A stretch of 64,000 nt of DNA from Heliocidaris erythrogramma (lineage: Eukaryota > Echinodermata > Echinoidea > Camarodonta > Echinometridae), in the NCBI GenBank assembly GCA_025617745.1, contig CM046853.1, positions 62,009,024-62,073,023 on the forward strand, in the 5' to 3' direction. Every line of letters begins with the position of its first letter. Position 1 is the first letter of the stretch. The notes under the pieces are model-generated. The model searched no databases and was not told the DNA's origin. It saw nothing but the letters and a program-made list of their open reading frames with translations. Positions 12,546-23,477 of this stretch are shown piece by piece. A program made the translations under genes and the position numbers.

Positions 12546-13215
12546 AAAGCCAACAAATTCATATTATTACTGGAAATGACGTCATTTTAACCAGTTAATC
12601 AGTCAATCAATCAATTAATCAACCAATCAATCAATCAATGGAACAGTTACTCATTTACTTAGTCAATTCACCGTTGACATTGTGTCGGTTTAAAATGAAC
12701 TCATTACATCCTTGACTTTGTTTACATATAAGTAAATTCATATTGTAACATTTTTTCCACAGAAATATGCAAGCGGCGATAATTTGATGAGAAAATGAAT
12801 ATTCGTGAATAATGATAACGCTTTTTTACATGATCGGATCGGTCCATCACTATTAATTAAAGCCGAAGATCTTTGACATTCACAAGTGGAATATATCTTA
12901 CAAACTAGCGTATCAGTTTGAAATTAGGCTTAAAATGGTGTAATTGAACTATTTATTTTTTCATTTGTCCATTTAAACTAAAATTTGACATTGACCTTAA
13001 TAAGATACGATATGTACATATAAAATATTATTTCGATTCTTTAATTTTGATCTGAATTTGAGGTTCTACTTTGCCCATAGTATGTGAAATAACAAATTAA
13101 TCGTTTGTTTTATTTTGTGTAAGTTTATGAGAGAGAGAGAGACCGGGTGAATGCGCTCTGGAATAATGTCAAATTCGTCTCTTTAAAATGCATATCATAC
13201 CTATACATTAGTAGA
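12546..13215. other. Non-coding AT-rich stretch
   Basis: Only the (AATC)n run and a short GAGAGA run near 13,131 stand out. I see no gene or structured element. Confidence 0.5.
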
Positions 13216-13217
13216 TA

Positions 13218-14010
13218 CACACAGAGAAATTTTTACAAAAATTATGTAAAAAATTATGTTAAATAGGAACTCCATAACTTTTTTGTAAAATTTACTTAAC
13301 AAAATGTTTTACAAAAATTATGTAAAAAATTATGTTAAATAGGAACTCCATAACTTTTTTGTAAAATTTACTTAACAAAATGTTTTACAAAAATTATGTA
13401 AAAAATTATGTTAAATAGGAACTCCATAACTTTTTTGTAAAATTTACTTAACAAAGTATTCGACGATAATTATGTAAAATGTCATGTTAAATATAGGTAC
13501 TTAAAATTCATGTGTAAATTTTACCTAACAAACAAATAAACTTAACGAAAAGGGCAATATTGCAAAATCTTTATGAAGAAATATCTTACAGCGTTATTTT
13601 GCAAGATTTGTTCAGTCAGTTTTACATAACTGTGTATCAAAATCATGTTAATGTCAACTGACATTCGTAAAATGTATTTTATACACAATAGTTTACAAAA
13701 CATTTCACTTAATGATGACTTATAACATCTGCATGATAAAATTCCCTTTAAAAAAATACTTGTACTTAACACATTTTACATAATAGGCATTTCTTTTGCA
13801 AAATGAATTTTACTTAAATAGTGCTAAGTAAATGTTACATAAAATTTTACATTTTGCATGACACATTATATGCGAAATGTAATTCATTACAAATATTTAG
13901 TAAAATACTACATAAAAACATTCATTTGAGACAATTTTACATATATTAAGTAAAAATTTTACAAAAGGAAGTTTACATAATGAAATATTAAGTAAATATT
14001 TCTCTGTGTG
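13218..14010. mobile_element. TA-flanked element with CACACAGAGAAAT ends
   Basis: The ends are inverted: CACACAGAGAAATTTTTAC at 13,218 and GTAAATATTTCTCTGTGTG ending at 14,010. Each is flanked by TA (13,216-13,217 and 14,011-14,012), as expected for a mariner-type target site. The left interior has three direct copies of a ~94-bp unit (about 13,229-13,460) containing TAAATAGGAACTCCATAAC. The rest is built from variations of TTTTACATAA and ACTTAACA. There is no transposase frame; the open frames here are fortuitous. Confidence 0.7.
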
Positions 14011-14711
14011 TAAAATGATGGGAAATAAATACAGGGGAGTCTTTAGACATTTCCTCCTTCCCCCCCCCCCCCCCCCCTCCCACGCCAAAAAAGTAAATAG
14101 ATAAACAATTGTTAAAAATCAATCAATAAATCAATACATAATTTAAAACAAAATTTAGATGAATGAATAAGTAAATCAAATCAAAATTTAAATGAAAGAA
14201 ATTAATGGCTTTCAATACCGGCTGACAAATCGTAAAAATGTTACTTTTTGGTGCTTGTTGGAAAAATCAAAGTTACCTTGTCGGCAAACGACTCCTCCCC
14301 CCCCCCCCCCCCCCCCAATTTCTAGTCCAGTGAACCCCCTCAATAAAATGACTCGCATCTCTTGTGCATGTAGGTCACTATGTTCGGTTACGTCAACAAA
14401 ATTATGAATAAATAACTGAGTGACATTGTTAGCTTTGCTACCTTTCAGCTCGAAGCATTCAATGTGCGCGTTAATATTTTATGGAATTCCATTACCACAT
14501 ATTGGCTTTCCAGAATGGAAAATAAATTCATTGCTATAGACCTTTATCTAATGAATAATGTGGCGTCGATGGTTTTTGCCTAATGGTATACACGTTCTGT
14601 TCGTGCCACATGACAGACTTAACCCTTCAACTCTTTTTTGTATTATAGCCCATGTAGCCTACCCCTCAAAAATCAAATGAATAATGAATAACAGCAAAAA
14701 CAGTAATGACA

Positions 14712-16830
14712 CTAGGTACGTTCACACGTAGAGCGATAGCATCGATGCTATCTAGGTTTCTATACTATTTTGGTGAAGACCAGATAGTTTTAAGACCAAA
14801 CGCTGTCTGAACGCAGATAGTCACGAGATAGAAGCGAGTTTCCAAACTATTCTTGCAGCCAGTTTAGCAGGAGTAAATCTCAGGATCCAGCGACAAAGCA
14901 TCGACGCTTTGCGGTAGACCACCCACCGCGCTTGTGACTATTTGTGAGCGCAATCGCTGCTATCTTCACTCGCTGCTATTGTAATTCTGTCTGTTTCATG
15001 TGGTGCTATAATATAATGCAATGCATGTATTCATGTGATGTACCCTCTTCCCTACTTTTTTCTATTATCATTCTGTCTGTTTCATCTGGTACTGTAATGT
15101 AATGTGATGTATATAGGGGTAAGTAGGCTAATGTGTAGGTACTGTGTGGTAAGGAAGGGGGTTGTTTTGTTGTTTTTTTTTGTTGTTTTTTTTTGGGGGG
15201 TCCTTCTTTTTATCTTTTTCTTTTTTATATATGTGACCAGGCACCACAAAACCACCCAAAAGTCGCACTGTGTGATTTTCAGTTAGAGCTCAATCAATGA
15301 TTTGGTTGGCATGCATGGTAAAATTTTAGTTTTGGGTATTTGCTGAAAGAGTATAGTTTTTTCTAAGTAATCTAAAAATGTGGAGGCACCAAACAATCTA
15401 GAAGTGGTATTTTTGACAGTTTTTTTATCAGACTTATGTGTGTCTTCTCTGGATTTTGTTGTATTACTTTTCTTTTTCACGACCCTGAATACTTGTCTCA
15501 TTTTAATCTCCCATAAATCTCCCGGAGTAAGTTCTTGCATTGATACTTGTGCACTATGATAAACAGGATATGTCTAAGTAGTATGCCAAGTTTTAGGACA
15601 ATCTGATAATTTTCATTGAGTTCTAATCCTCCTTTTGTCACCTTAGCACAACACTTTGCAAGTCAGAGTGCTTCAATAGACTGCAAACTTTAAACCCTTA
15701 TTAAGAAGTTACATTATGAGGGACTGTGCATTCTTCTCTTTGTACATTGAGTTATGAACATCCAATGAGTTATATATCATTTTAAAGCTGAGAATCTGCT
15801 CTTTCAGAATCAGACCTTAACTAAAATATGATGTGGTCTTTAGATATTGATTTACATGTGCTTACCAGAGAATATAGTGTGCATGCATGTGTTTTATTTT
15901 GGCATAAGATTGGAGTTCAGTCAATTTTGACATGTACACGGGTTTATTTAAAATTAAGTATTATAACACATGTATTTGATAGTTGATTGTATTATCGATA
16001 TTACAAATGAATTGTTATTGTGTTATTATGTTGATTTATGAAGACAAATAAAATATTATTCAAAACAAAAGCTTCGCATGATATGACCCCTGTGCACAAA
16101 CTTCCGCGCGTTTGACCATGCATATTATACCAATTATACTCGGGTCACTCTGTGTGGCGCAGTAATTATTGTTTTGGCAGCGAGTGAGCGATGAATAGTC
16201 ACGAGTGGGTGATAGAAGCAAGTCGATCATGGCCTGTCTGAACGTACTGGAAATATTTTTGAAACTTACATAGCATCGATGCTAACATAGCATCGATGCT
16301 ATGTACACTGTAAAAACTGAAGTGCTGTATATAGCACTTTAAGGGCATGCATAGGGACTGCACTCAGAGTGCTATTGTAATGCACACAGCGTGCTATTTC
16401 AGCACTTTCACGGGAGCTGGACCGGCTCTTTAAACTGCTAAACATTCATTAAAAAAAAAATCGTGATTTTGGCGAGCCTCGAACCAGGATCCGCTGATCG
16501 AGAATTGCTGGCATTACCGCTAGACAACTCACATCATCATGTGACGATTTAGAGCAGATCATATTGTTACATTGTTACGACTCCACATAGTTCATGTTAT
16601 CTACTTGACTCCCATGACTTAACTGGATTGTAAGAAGCATTCGTTAGTCTATCGGTAACGTCAGCGCCTCTCAATCAGCGGAACCTGGTTCGAAGCTCGC
16701 CACGGTCACATTTTTTTTAAGTGAAAGTTTTTACAATAGCACTCTGAGTGCAGTCCCTATGCATGCCCTCAAAGTGCTATATACAGCACTTCAGTTTTTA
16801 CAGTGTACTAAGTGTGAACATAACTACTGA
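14712..16830. mobile_element. Inserted TIR element (hAT-like 8-bp target duplication)
   Basis: It is absent from the second duplication copy. The ends share GTTCACAC.TAG in inverted orientation (left about 14,720; right about 16,808), with ATAGCATCGATGCTAT palindromes just inside both ends. The flanking 8-mers are TAATGACA (14,704-14,711) and TAATGATA (16,831-16,838), one mismatch apart. The interior (15.0-16.1 kb) has no transposase frame. Its only other content is a nested 500-bp element. The hAT assignment rests on target-duplication length only. Confidence 0.5.
16306..16805. mobile_element. Nested 500-bp inverted repeat with tRNA-like arms
   Basis: The ends are ~76-bp inverted repeats starting CACTGTAAAAACTGAAGTGC with about one mismatch, flanked by TA at 16,304-16,305 and 16,806-16,807. 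Inside each arm is a tRNA-like segment with a B-box-like GGTTCGA(A/G)GCTC word: on the - strand at about 16,465-16,530 and on the + strand at about 16,645-16,706. The left one also has an A-box-like TAGCGGTAATGCC. I do not call functional tRNAs because the acceptor and anticodon stems do not pair cleanly. Confidence 0.65.
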
Positions 16831-17374
16831 TAATGATAATAATAATGATGATTATTGATAATAACAAACAATGATAATGATAATGAATATAATTTTGATA
16901 ATGATAATCACATTTCTTTGATACTAAATTAACTTTTATATTTCTTTGTTTCGTTCCCTGTCTTTGGAATCTTTTTGTTGCCTAAATTAATTGAATAGTG
17001 ATGTTGATCACTCCACGTATTTCCTTACTGTTTTTACTTTTTTCCACTAATATGCTTCGCCATTGTTAATGTCTCTCAAACTTTAATCAAATTGCCGAAT
17101 GGTACAAAAAAGAAGGACCCAAGGTTGTGCACTTAGATAGGGTCTAGTGCCTGAGACCTTAGTGATGAAATTATCTAACGACCTCCATCATACTCTTCTC
17201 CACGTAGTCAAAGAAACAAAATCGCGTTACGACATGATGCAAATCAGTATGTCAGGATCTAATTGTGTCATTCACAAAATTATGTGTATAAAAAATAGGT
17301 TTTTATCAGATGCAGACTGATCCGTATTTGTATCGTAGGTAGTGAACGCACACATCATGTTTATACTTTATTTA

Positions 17375-17596
17375 CACTCTTAAAAGGTTGGGTAAATTTT
17401 GTTGGGCAACTGATGATTGATTAAAAATGGCCCAACGTTGTGTAACTCCTGCCCAAATCTCATAATGAATTAACCAATTTGTGTAACAACCCAATATTAG
17501 TTGGGTAGATTTTAACAAAATAGTTGTGTGGACAGTATATCTCCCAGTGTTGGTTAAAAGTTGGGTATTTTGTTGCCCAATTATTTTAAGAGTGTA
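17375..17596. mobile_element. 220-bp MITE with CACTCTTAAAA ends and an empty-site partner
   Basis: The terminal inverted repeats are CACTCTTAAAA and TTTTAAGAGTG, with TA on each side. The other duplication copy reads straight through (TTTATTTAGGAAGTGCG near 19,070), giving the pre-insertion site. The interior is a TTGGGTAA/TTGCCCAA theme. The same CACTCTTAAAA end occurs at 62,230 and 63,139. Confidence 0.8.
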
Positions 17597-17792
17597 GGAA
17601 GTGCGATTACTCCGTGGAAAATCAGTGGTCATACCCGGGAGGTCCCGTGTTCGAAACCAAGACGATGCGCTAGTATACGCTTTGGTATGGTGGTAATCCT
17701 GATTATCAAGTCACTTGGATATGAATTAAAGCCTTGTTTACTCGCAAGCATACATTTAGAAGAGTCAATTTAAGGAAAAGAGTTATGCAACC

Positions 17793-18052
17793 CCCCCCCC
17801 CAAAAAAAAAAAGTCAGGAATAACATACATAGGTAAATAGATAAAGAATTTTAAAGAATCAATCAATAAATCAATACATAATTAGATTCTAAAAATTTAG
17901 ATGAGTAAATAAGTAAATCAAATATAAATGAAATTATAAAAAAATTAATGTTTTTTTATTAATACCTGTCCACAAATTGCAAAAACGTTACCGTTTTTTG
18001 GTTTTGTTTTGTTTTTGTTTTGTTTTGTTTTGTGTTGTTTTTTTGTTTTTTG

Positions 18053-18083
<31 letters not shown>

Positions 18084-19310
18084 TGTTTTTGTTTTTTTTT
18101 TTTTGGGGGGGGGGGTGCCTGTTGCAAAAATCAAAGTTACCTTGTCGGTAAACGACTCCCCCCCCCCCCAATTTCTAGTCCATCGAACCACCTCAATAAA
18201 ATGACTCTCATGTCTTGTGCATGTAGGTCTCTTAGTTTACTTACGTCTCTTAGTTTACTTACGTCATCAAAATTATGAATAACTGAGTGACATTGTTAGC
18301 TTTGCTGCCTTTCAGCTCGAAGCATTCAATGTGCGCGTTAATATTTATGGAATTTCATTACCACATATTCGCTTTCCAGAATGGAAAATAAAATTCAATG
18401 CTATAGACCTTTATCTACATTTTGAATAAAGTGGTGTGATTCTTGGTTGCCTAATGGAATACACGTTCCTTTCCTTTATAGCCCATGTAGCCTACCCCTC
18501 AACAAAATGATAATTAATAACAACAAAAACAAAAATGACAATGATAATGATAATAATAATGATATTCATAATAACAAACAATGCTAATGATAATGAATAT
18601 AATTTTGATAATGATAGTCACATTTCTTTGATACTGAATTAACTTTTATATTTCTTTGTTTCGTTCCCTGTCTTTGGCATTTTTTGTTGCCTAAATTGAT
18701 AGAATAATGATGTTGATCGCTCCACGTATTTCCTTACTGTTTTTACTTTTTTCCACTAATATGCTTCGCCATTGTCTTTCAAATTTTAATCAAATTGCCG
18801 AATGGTACAAAAAAGAAGGACCCAAGGTTGTGCACTTAGATAGGGTCTAGTGCCTGAGACCTTAGCGATGAAATTATCTGACGACTTCCATCATACTCTT
18901 CTCCACGTTGTCAAAGAAACAAAATCGCGTTACGACATGATGCAAATCAGTATGTCAGGATCTTGTGTCGTTCACAAAATTATGTGTATAAAATAGGTTT
19001 TTATCAGATGAAGACTGATCCGTATTTGTATCGTAGGTAGTGAACGCACACATCATGTTTATACTTTATTTAGGAAGTGCGATTGCTCCGTGGAAAATCA
19101 GTGGTCATACCCGGGAGGTCCCTTGTTCGAAACCAAGACGATGCGCTAGTACGCTTTGGTATGGTGGTAATCCTGATTATCAAGTCCCTCGGATATGATT
19201 TAAAGCCTTGTTGCTTACTTGCAAGCATACATTTAGAAGAGTCAATTTAAGGAAAAGAGTGATCCACCCCCACCCCCCCCCCCCCAAAAAAAAATGTCAG
19301 GAATAACATA
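17793..19310. repeat. Segmental tandem duplication, copy 2 (empty sites)
   Basis: Shorter partner of copy 1, in direct orientation, lacking both inserted elements. It contains a GTTTT-type low-complexity run (about 18,000-18,100) that causes several meaningless Lys/Asn or Phe-rich frames. A tRNA-like B-box word (GTTCGAAACC) occurs in both copies (17,650 and 19,124); no complete tRNA was found. Confidence 0.75.
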
Positions 19311-19312
19311 CA

Positions 19313-21678
19313 TAAACATCTAAGAAAATTGGACTTCCGGAAAGTATATATATATATTTTTTTTTTGCGGGGGGGGGGGGTGGGTCTGGAAATCCATTCA
19401 GACCACTTACAATGCGTTATAGGGGTCAGGAAACCTTGTAATCCAAGATGGCATCTAAAATGGCTGCCAATTTCCTAAATAATGACCGGAAGTGTGGTAT
19501 TACATGTATCTACATTATTGGTAGTTTTTCTGAAGATTAAAAAGTACTTTTAAGGGCTTAAAATATATAGTGATACGCGTAAAAGTATCACAAAGTGCCG
19601 ATAGCCAAGACGTTACCATAATAGGCCACCACTTTTTGCATACAAGATGACCACTGGCACTTAGAAATAGCCATGAAACATGAAATACCCATTTAAGAGA
19701 TGTAATTCTGACGTCTCTATCGAGATTCTCTTGGTCAATAAATCAAGTCAGATCACAAAAAAATTGTAAACCTGAAAATCCAACATGGTGTTCAAAGTGG
19801 CCGCCAAATTTCCCAAAATTGACCTGAAGTGCGTTTCTGTTACAGTATATAAAATTATAAAGGTGTAATTTTTAAAATTAAAAGTACATGTATATACATT
19901 TAAGCGGGCAGGATGTTTTATGATAGCTTGACAGTCAAGACGGTATGTCAGATAGTTGTCATTTTGCCACCCAAGATTACAACCGGAAACTAATTATAGC
20001 TGTAAATTATAAAATGTTCATCCTTGAGATGTAAATGCAGAGTATATAGGGTTTTGTGGTCGAGAAATCTGTTCAGACAACAATGTGTATATTATGGTGG
20101 TCAGAAAACCTTAAAATCAAAGTTGCATTCAACAACTAAAACAATCTCATTATACATTTAGTTGTAACTAGATCTGGCTAATATTTATCATAGAAAGTAA
20201 CTGTTGTGTAAAGTATGTTTTATAGATAAAGTTATCAAATGGCATGCGAAGAAATGTCATTAAGTAATACATGCAAACCGTTATCCAAGATTGCTGCCAT
20301 TGTGCCTTCGAAGATGAACGCCGACACTTAAAAATAGCCATATACATGTAGCACTAGGTATTCATCCTGTAGTTGTAATGTTGGTGTCTAGACGTGGGAT
20401 GTAGGGTCAGAAAGTCCATTCAGACAAGATAATAACACGATCGCAACTACTTTCGAAAAATCTACTCGAGGGAAATTTCAATAGTTTATTGTATTGCGCT
20501 TAGATATTATTGTATTTAAAGTAGGCGTCAGTGTATTATAGGGAACGTGTATAACTTTGTGTTGTCAAGATATTATAAGCTGTGACATATTAACACAATT
20601 TTGAAGCCATGATTGCTTGGATCTCCGCATGTTCCTCAAAAGATGTTTTGGAATATTGAAGCCAACATCATGTAATCTGTGGCACACTGGAGACCCCTGC
20701 TCTTCAAGAATACATTTCATTAATTAATTCCTTTCTTTCAGGGTCTGCAAAGTAGAAGGGTGTCAACCAAGCCCTAACATAATTCCTTTGGCTGTGTTTT
20801 TCTCCAGAAATTTTCTTCATTCTTAGGCACAACATCAACTTTTGCAACATAAATAGAGTTATGAAATAGAGTTTCAATACGACCAAGTACAATTTTTATT
20901 CACTTTTCATGCAATCCTATTCAGGGGCAGGTCTTATGTGCTACTGGCTGCTGGGTCTTTCCAGGGATTTTAGGGGTTGGCATTTTGACGCCATCTTGTA
21001 TTTGAATGATATCAACTTTAAGAATTAAACTGGTCTTATTGGATTTAGCCCCCTAGAAACGTTAATGGGGTAAATAAAAAATGGTAGCTATCTTGTAAAC
21101 CGGCTATTCTGTCAAATTTCGCACATCTTCCCTGAATTAATGCCATCTTGGATACCTAAGTGGTTACCATGATGCACACCAGGCTAGTATAATATTCAAT
21201 AATCCCTTTTTTTTTAAAATATACATTTTGACTTAGCAATTACATCTGTACTGTAGATATTAACTCACTTCCTTTCGAATTATACTTCATTGGCGGCCGT
21301 TTATATAACATCTTGGATCACCAGACTACTCCTGTATTTTTTAAAAATACTTTTACGTATCTCAATAGATATCTTGAGCCCTCAAATGTGATTTTAATTT
21401 TGAATAATAACGTAGTTAGTACCTCACTTCCGGTAATTTTTAGGAAACGTCGGCCATTTTGGACGCCATCTTGGATTCCCAGGTTTCCTGAGCCTCATAA
21501 CACATTGTATGTGGTCTGAATGTATTTCTCGACCCCCAAAATCTAGGTATAGACACCAAAATTACATATCTAGGATGCATATATATGTCATGATTCATAG
21601 CTATTTTTAGGTACTGGCGGCCATTTTGGACGCCATTTTTAGAATAACATCTTTCCGGAAGTCCGGTTTTCTTAGATT
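19313..21678. mobile_element. Large palindromic element with CCAAGATGGC-containing subrepeats
   Basis: The ends are inverted: ATCTAAGAAAATTGGACTTC at about 19,317 and, in reverse complement, ATCTAAGAAAACCGGACTTC ending at about 21,677, both continuing CGGAAAG. The left arm is built of degenerate ~300-350-bp units that each carry a 'CAGACNAC...GGTCAGAAAACCTT...CCAAGATGGC..C.AAATGGC.GCC' theme (about 19,390, 19,740, 20,055, 20,400). The right arm has the same theme reversed (about 20,960-21,640). A fragment of the 9,655 family sits near the centre. There is no coding gene. Confidence 0.6.
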
Positions 21679-21679
21679 T

Positions 21680-23477
21680 TTAGTATGTCATTGGAAACCT
21701 TTTGTTGCAATTTTTTGGTCAACCCTAACTTAATTGACCTGACTAATTTGCTTTCTTAGCAATCAGTTAAAATAAACCATCACCGTCACTATTATCGTAT
21801 TAATGGAAATAATGAATAATAAAAACTAAAAAATGACGATAAGCACATTTCTTATTTTAAAAACTACTTATGAAAACCTATATTGAGACAATTCATCCTT
21901 ATCCTCTAAAACTATGGGAAAACATTCTCTTTTGTCGATTGTCTCAAAATAATCGAAATAACTAATCTCCATAAATGTTAGTCTTGGAACAGGAAAATAG
22001 TTACCAAGTGTTTTTGTTACTAGATATATCGATACCTACATACAATAAGTCATATCTGCTGGCTGGGACTGAACCGTTACAATGTCTTAATAGGTAATAT
22101 TACATCTGAACCTGTTTCCATCTGTCTGTAAGAATACCTGTAAATAATTTGCTCATTGTAATTTTCACTTATATCTTGCCATTGTACTGTGCGTGCTATA
22201 CGACTCCACAGTCAGACAGTTGCAGTTCTCTTCCTTCCTCTTCCCTTCTAGTTCCCTATCCTTTCTCTCCCTTTCTTTGTCTGTCTCTCTCTTCTTTTCT
22301 TCTATTTATATTGTACTTAATGTTCTCAGGCGTACCCGTTACAAGTGTATAAGCTTACTGGGATTCGCGCCTCGTTCCTTGTATTTAAAGTTATTTGATT
22401 CTAGAAATTTATATTGTATTGTACGATGTGAACAAATGTTAAATGTCAACAAAAGCGATGGAAGAAAATAAATGTTAATTTGAAATGAAATGAAATTGTA
22501 GTGGACTATGATCTGTGACTTTCAGTAATGACAAACTAAAACGATTCACTTGCGACTCTCACAAAAATGAAATCAAAATCATCATTCATCAAATCAAGAA
22601 ATCAATCTCATCACAAATAAAAAACACAGAATTAAAAGACCAACTACTTTTTTTAAGGGGTTCAATGGGTTATATTATTCAATACCCCGCAAGAGATAGA
22701 TACATAAGATACATAAAATGAATCAAGGCCGACGAAGAATGTAAAATTGTTGCTGGCCTAAAATATGGTTCACTAAATATAAAAAATGAGTTTAAGTAAC
22801 GATTGATTAAATGTTATGCCTTAAAATAATGCCAATGAAATTTATAAATTATTGATGGCAATAAAATAAACAATTTGGAATTAATTCCTTTTTGTATAAC
22901 AAAATTTAGAATGTGTCTAACGTAATTAAGCTGAACACAACTTACGAGCTGGCATGATAAATTACGTAAAAATAGGAAAGATGTTCAAAGACAAACTCTG
23001 GTAAATGTTAAGTCCATGCGGGTGATGCGACGAGAAGTGATCAGGAACTCGACGTGGTGATGTCGCAGCCGATGTCAGATAAGTCGGCGATATCAGAGAG
23101 TGGTTGTTACAAAGTTCGGTGACGAAACATCAGCACTGCTCCCCCAAAATGGATCGTTGAATTGTAGAATTCCGTAACATGCAGTGACATTTGTTGAAAT
23201 ATGACGAAGAAGCAGCTTGAAAAGTTGGTAAATCAAGCATTAATGTTGAACAGCGATATCGAAATCAAAGTTTGAAGGTTGCCAGTCCCAGACATGGCCC
23301 GCTGAATCTCGGTGAAGTTCACGCAGTGACGCCGGGGAAAAATCAGTTCAATCCCCGCATGGTAAAAAATAAACTTATAGCTTGATGGCAACTGTTCCTT
23401 AACGTGTTGCTATGTCAGGAACATTGCGGTAGAATGAAAAAGTTCCGTGTAGCGAAAAAACCAAGTGCCGAGGTGTG
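21680..23477. other. Non-coding, possible retroelement debris
   Basis: No supported gene. The segment at about 22,150-22,500 (pyrimidine-rich, ending in a GAAAT-type repeat after an AATAAA-like word) resembles the 3' tail of a LINE on the + strand, but no coding motif precedes it. 23,000-23,440 is relatively GC-rich with CGACG words and no open frame of note. Confidence 0.35.

Larger units (their letters stand above)
14060..17830. repeat. Segmental tandem duplication, copy 1 (carrying insertions)
   Basis: Sequence starting at a poly-C tract and the words AATCAATCAATAAATCAATA reappears, highly similar, at about 17,793-19,310. Shared landmarks are the poly-C tracts, the segment around GAGTGACATTGTTAGCTTTG, the Ala/Gly-poor block around CCAAGGTTGTGCACTTAGAT and a terminal poly-C/poly-A. 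Copy 1 is longer because it carries two insertions that copy 2 lacks (14,712-16,830 and 17,375-17,596). No coding gene was recognised in either copy. Confidence 0.75.

Noticed and set aside
16465..16706. Two candidate tRNA genes
   Set aside because: Only B-box-like and partial A-box-like words are present; stems do not fold cleanly and both lie in a mobile inverted repeat.
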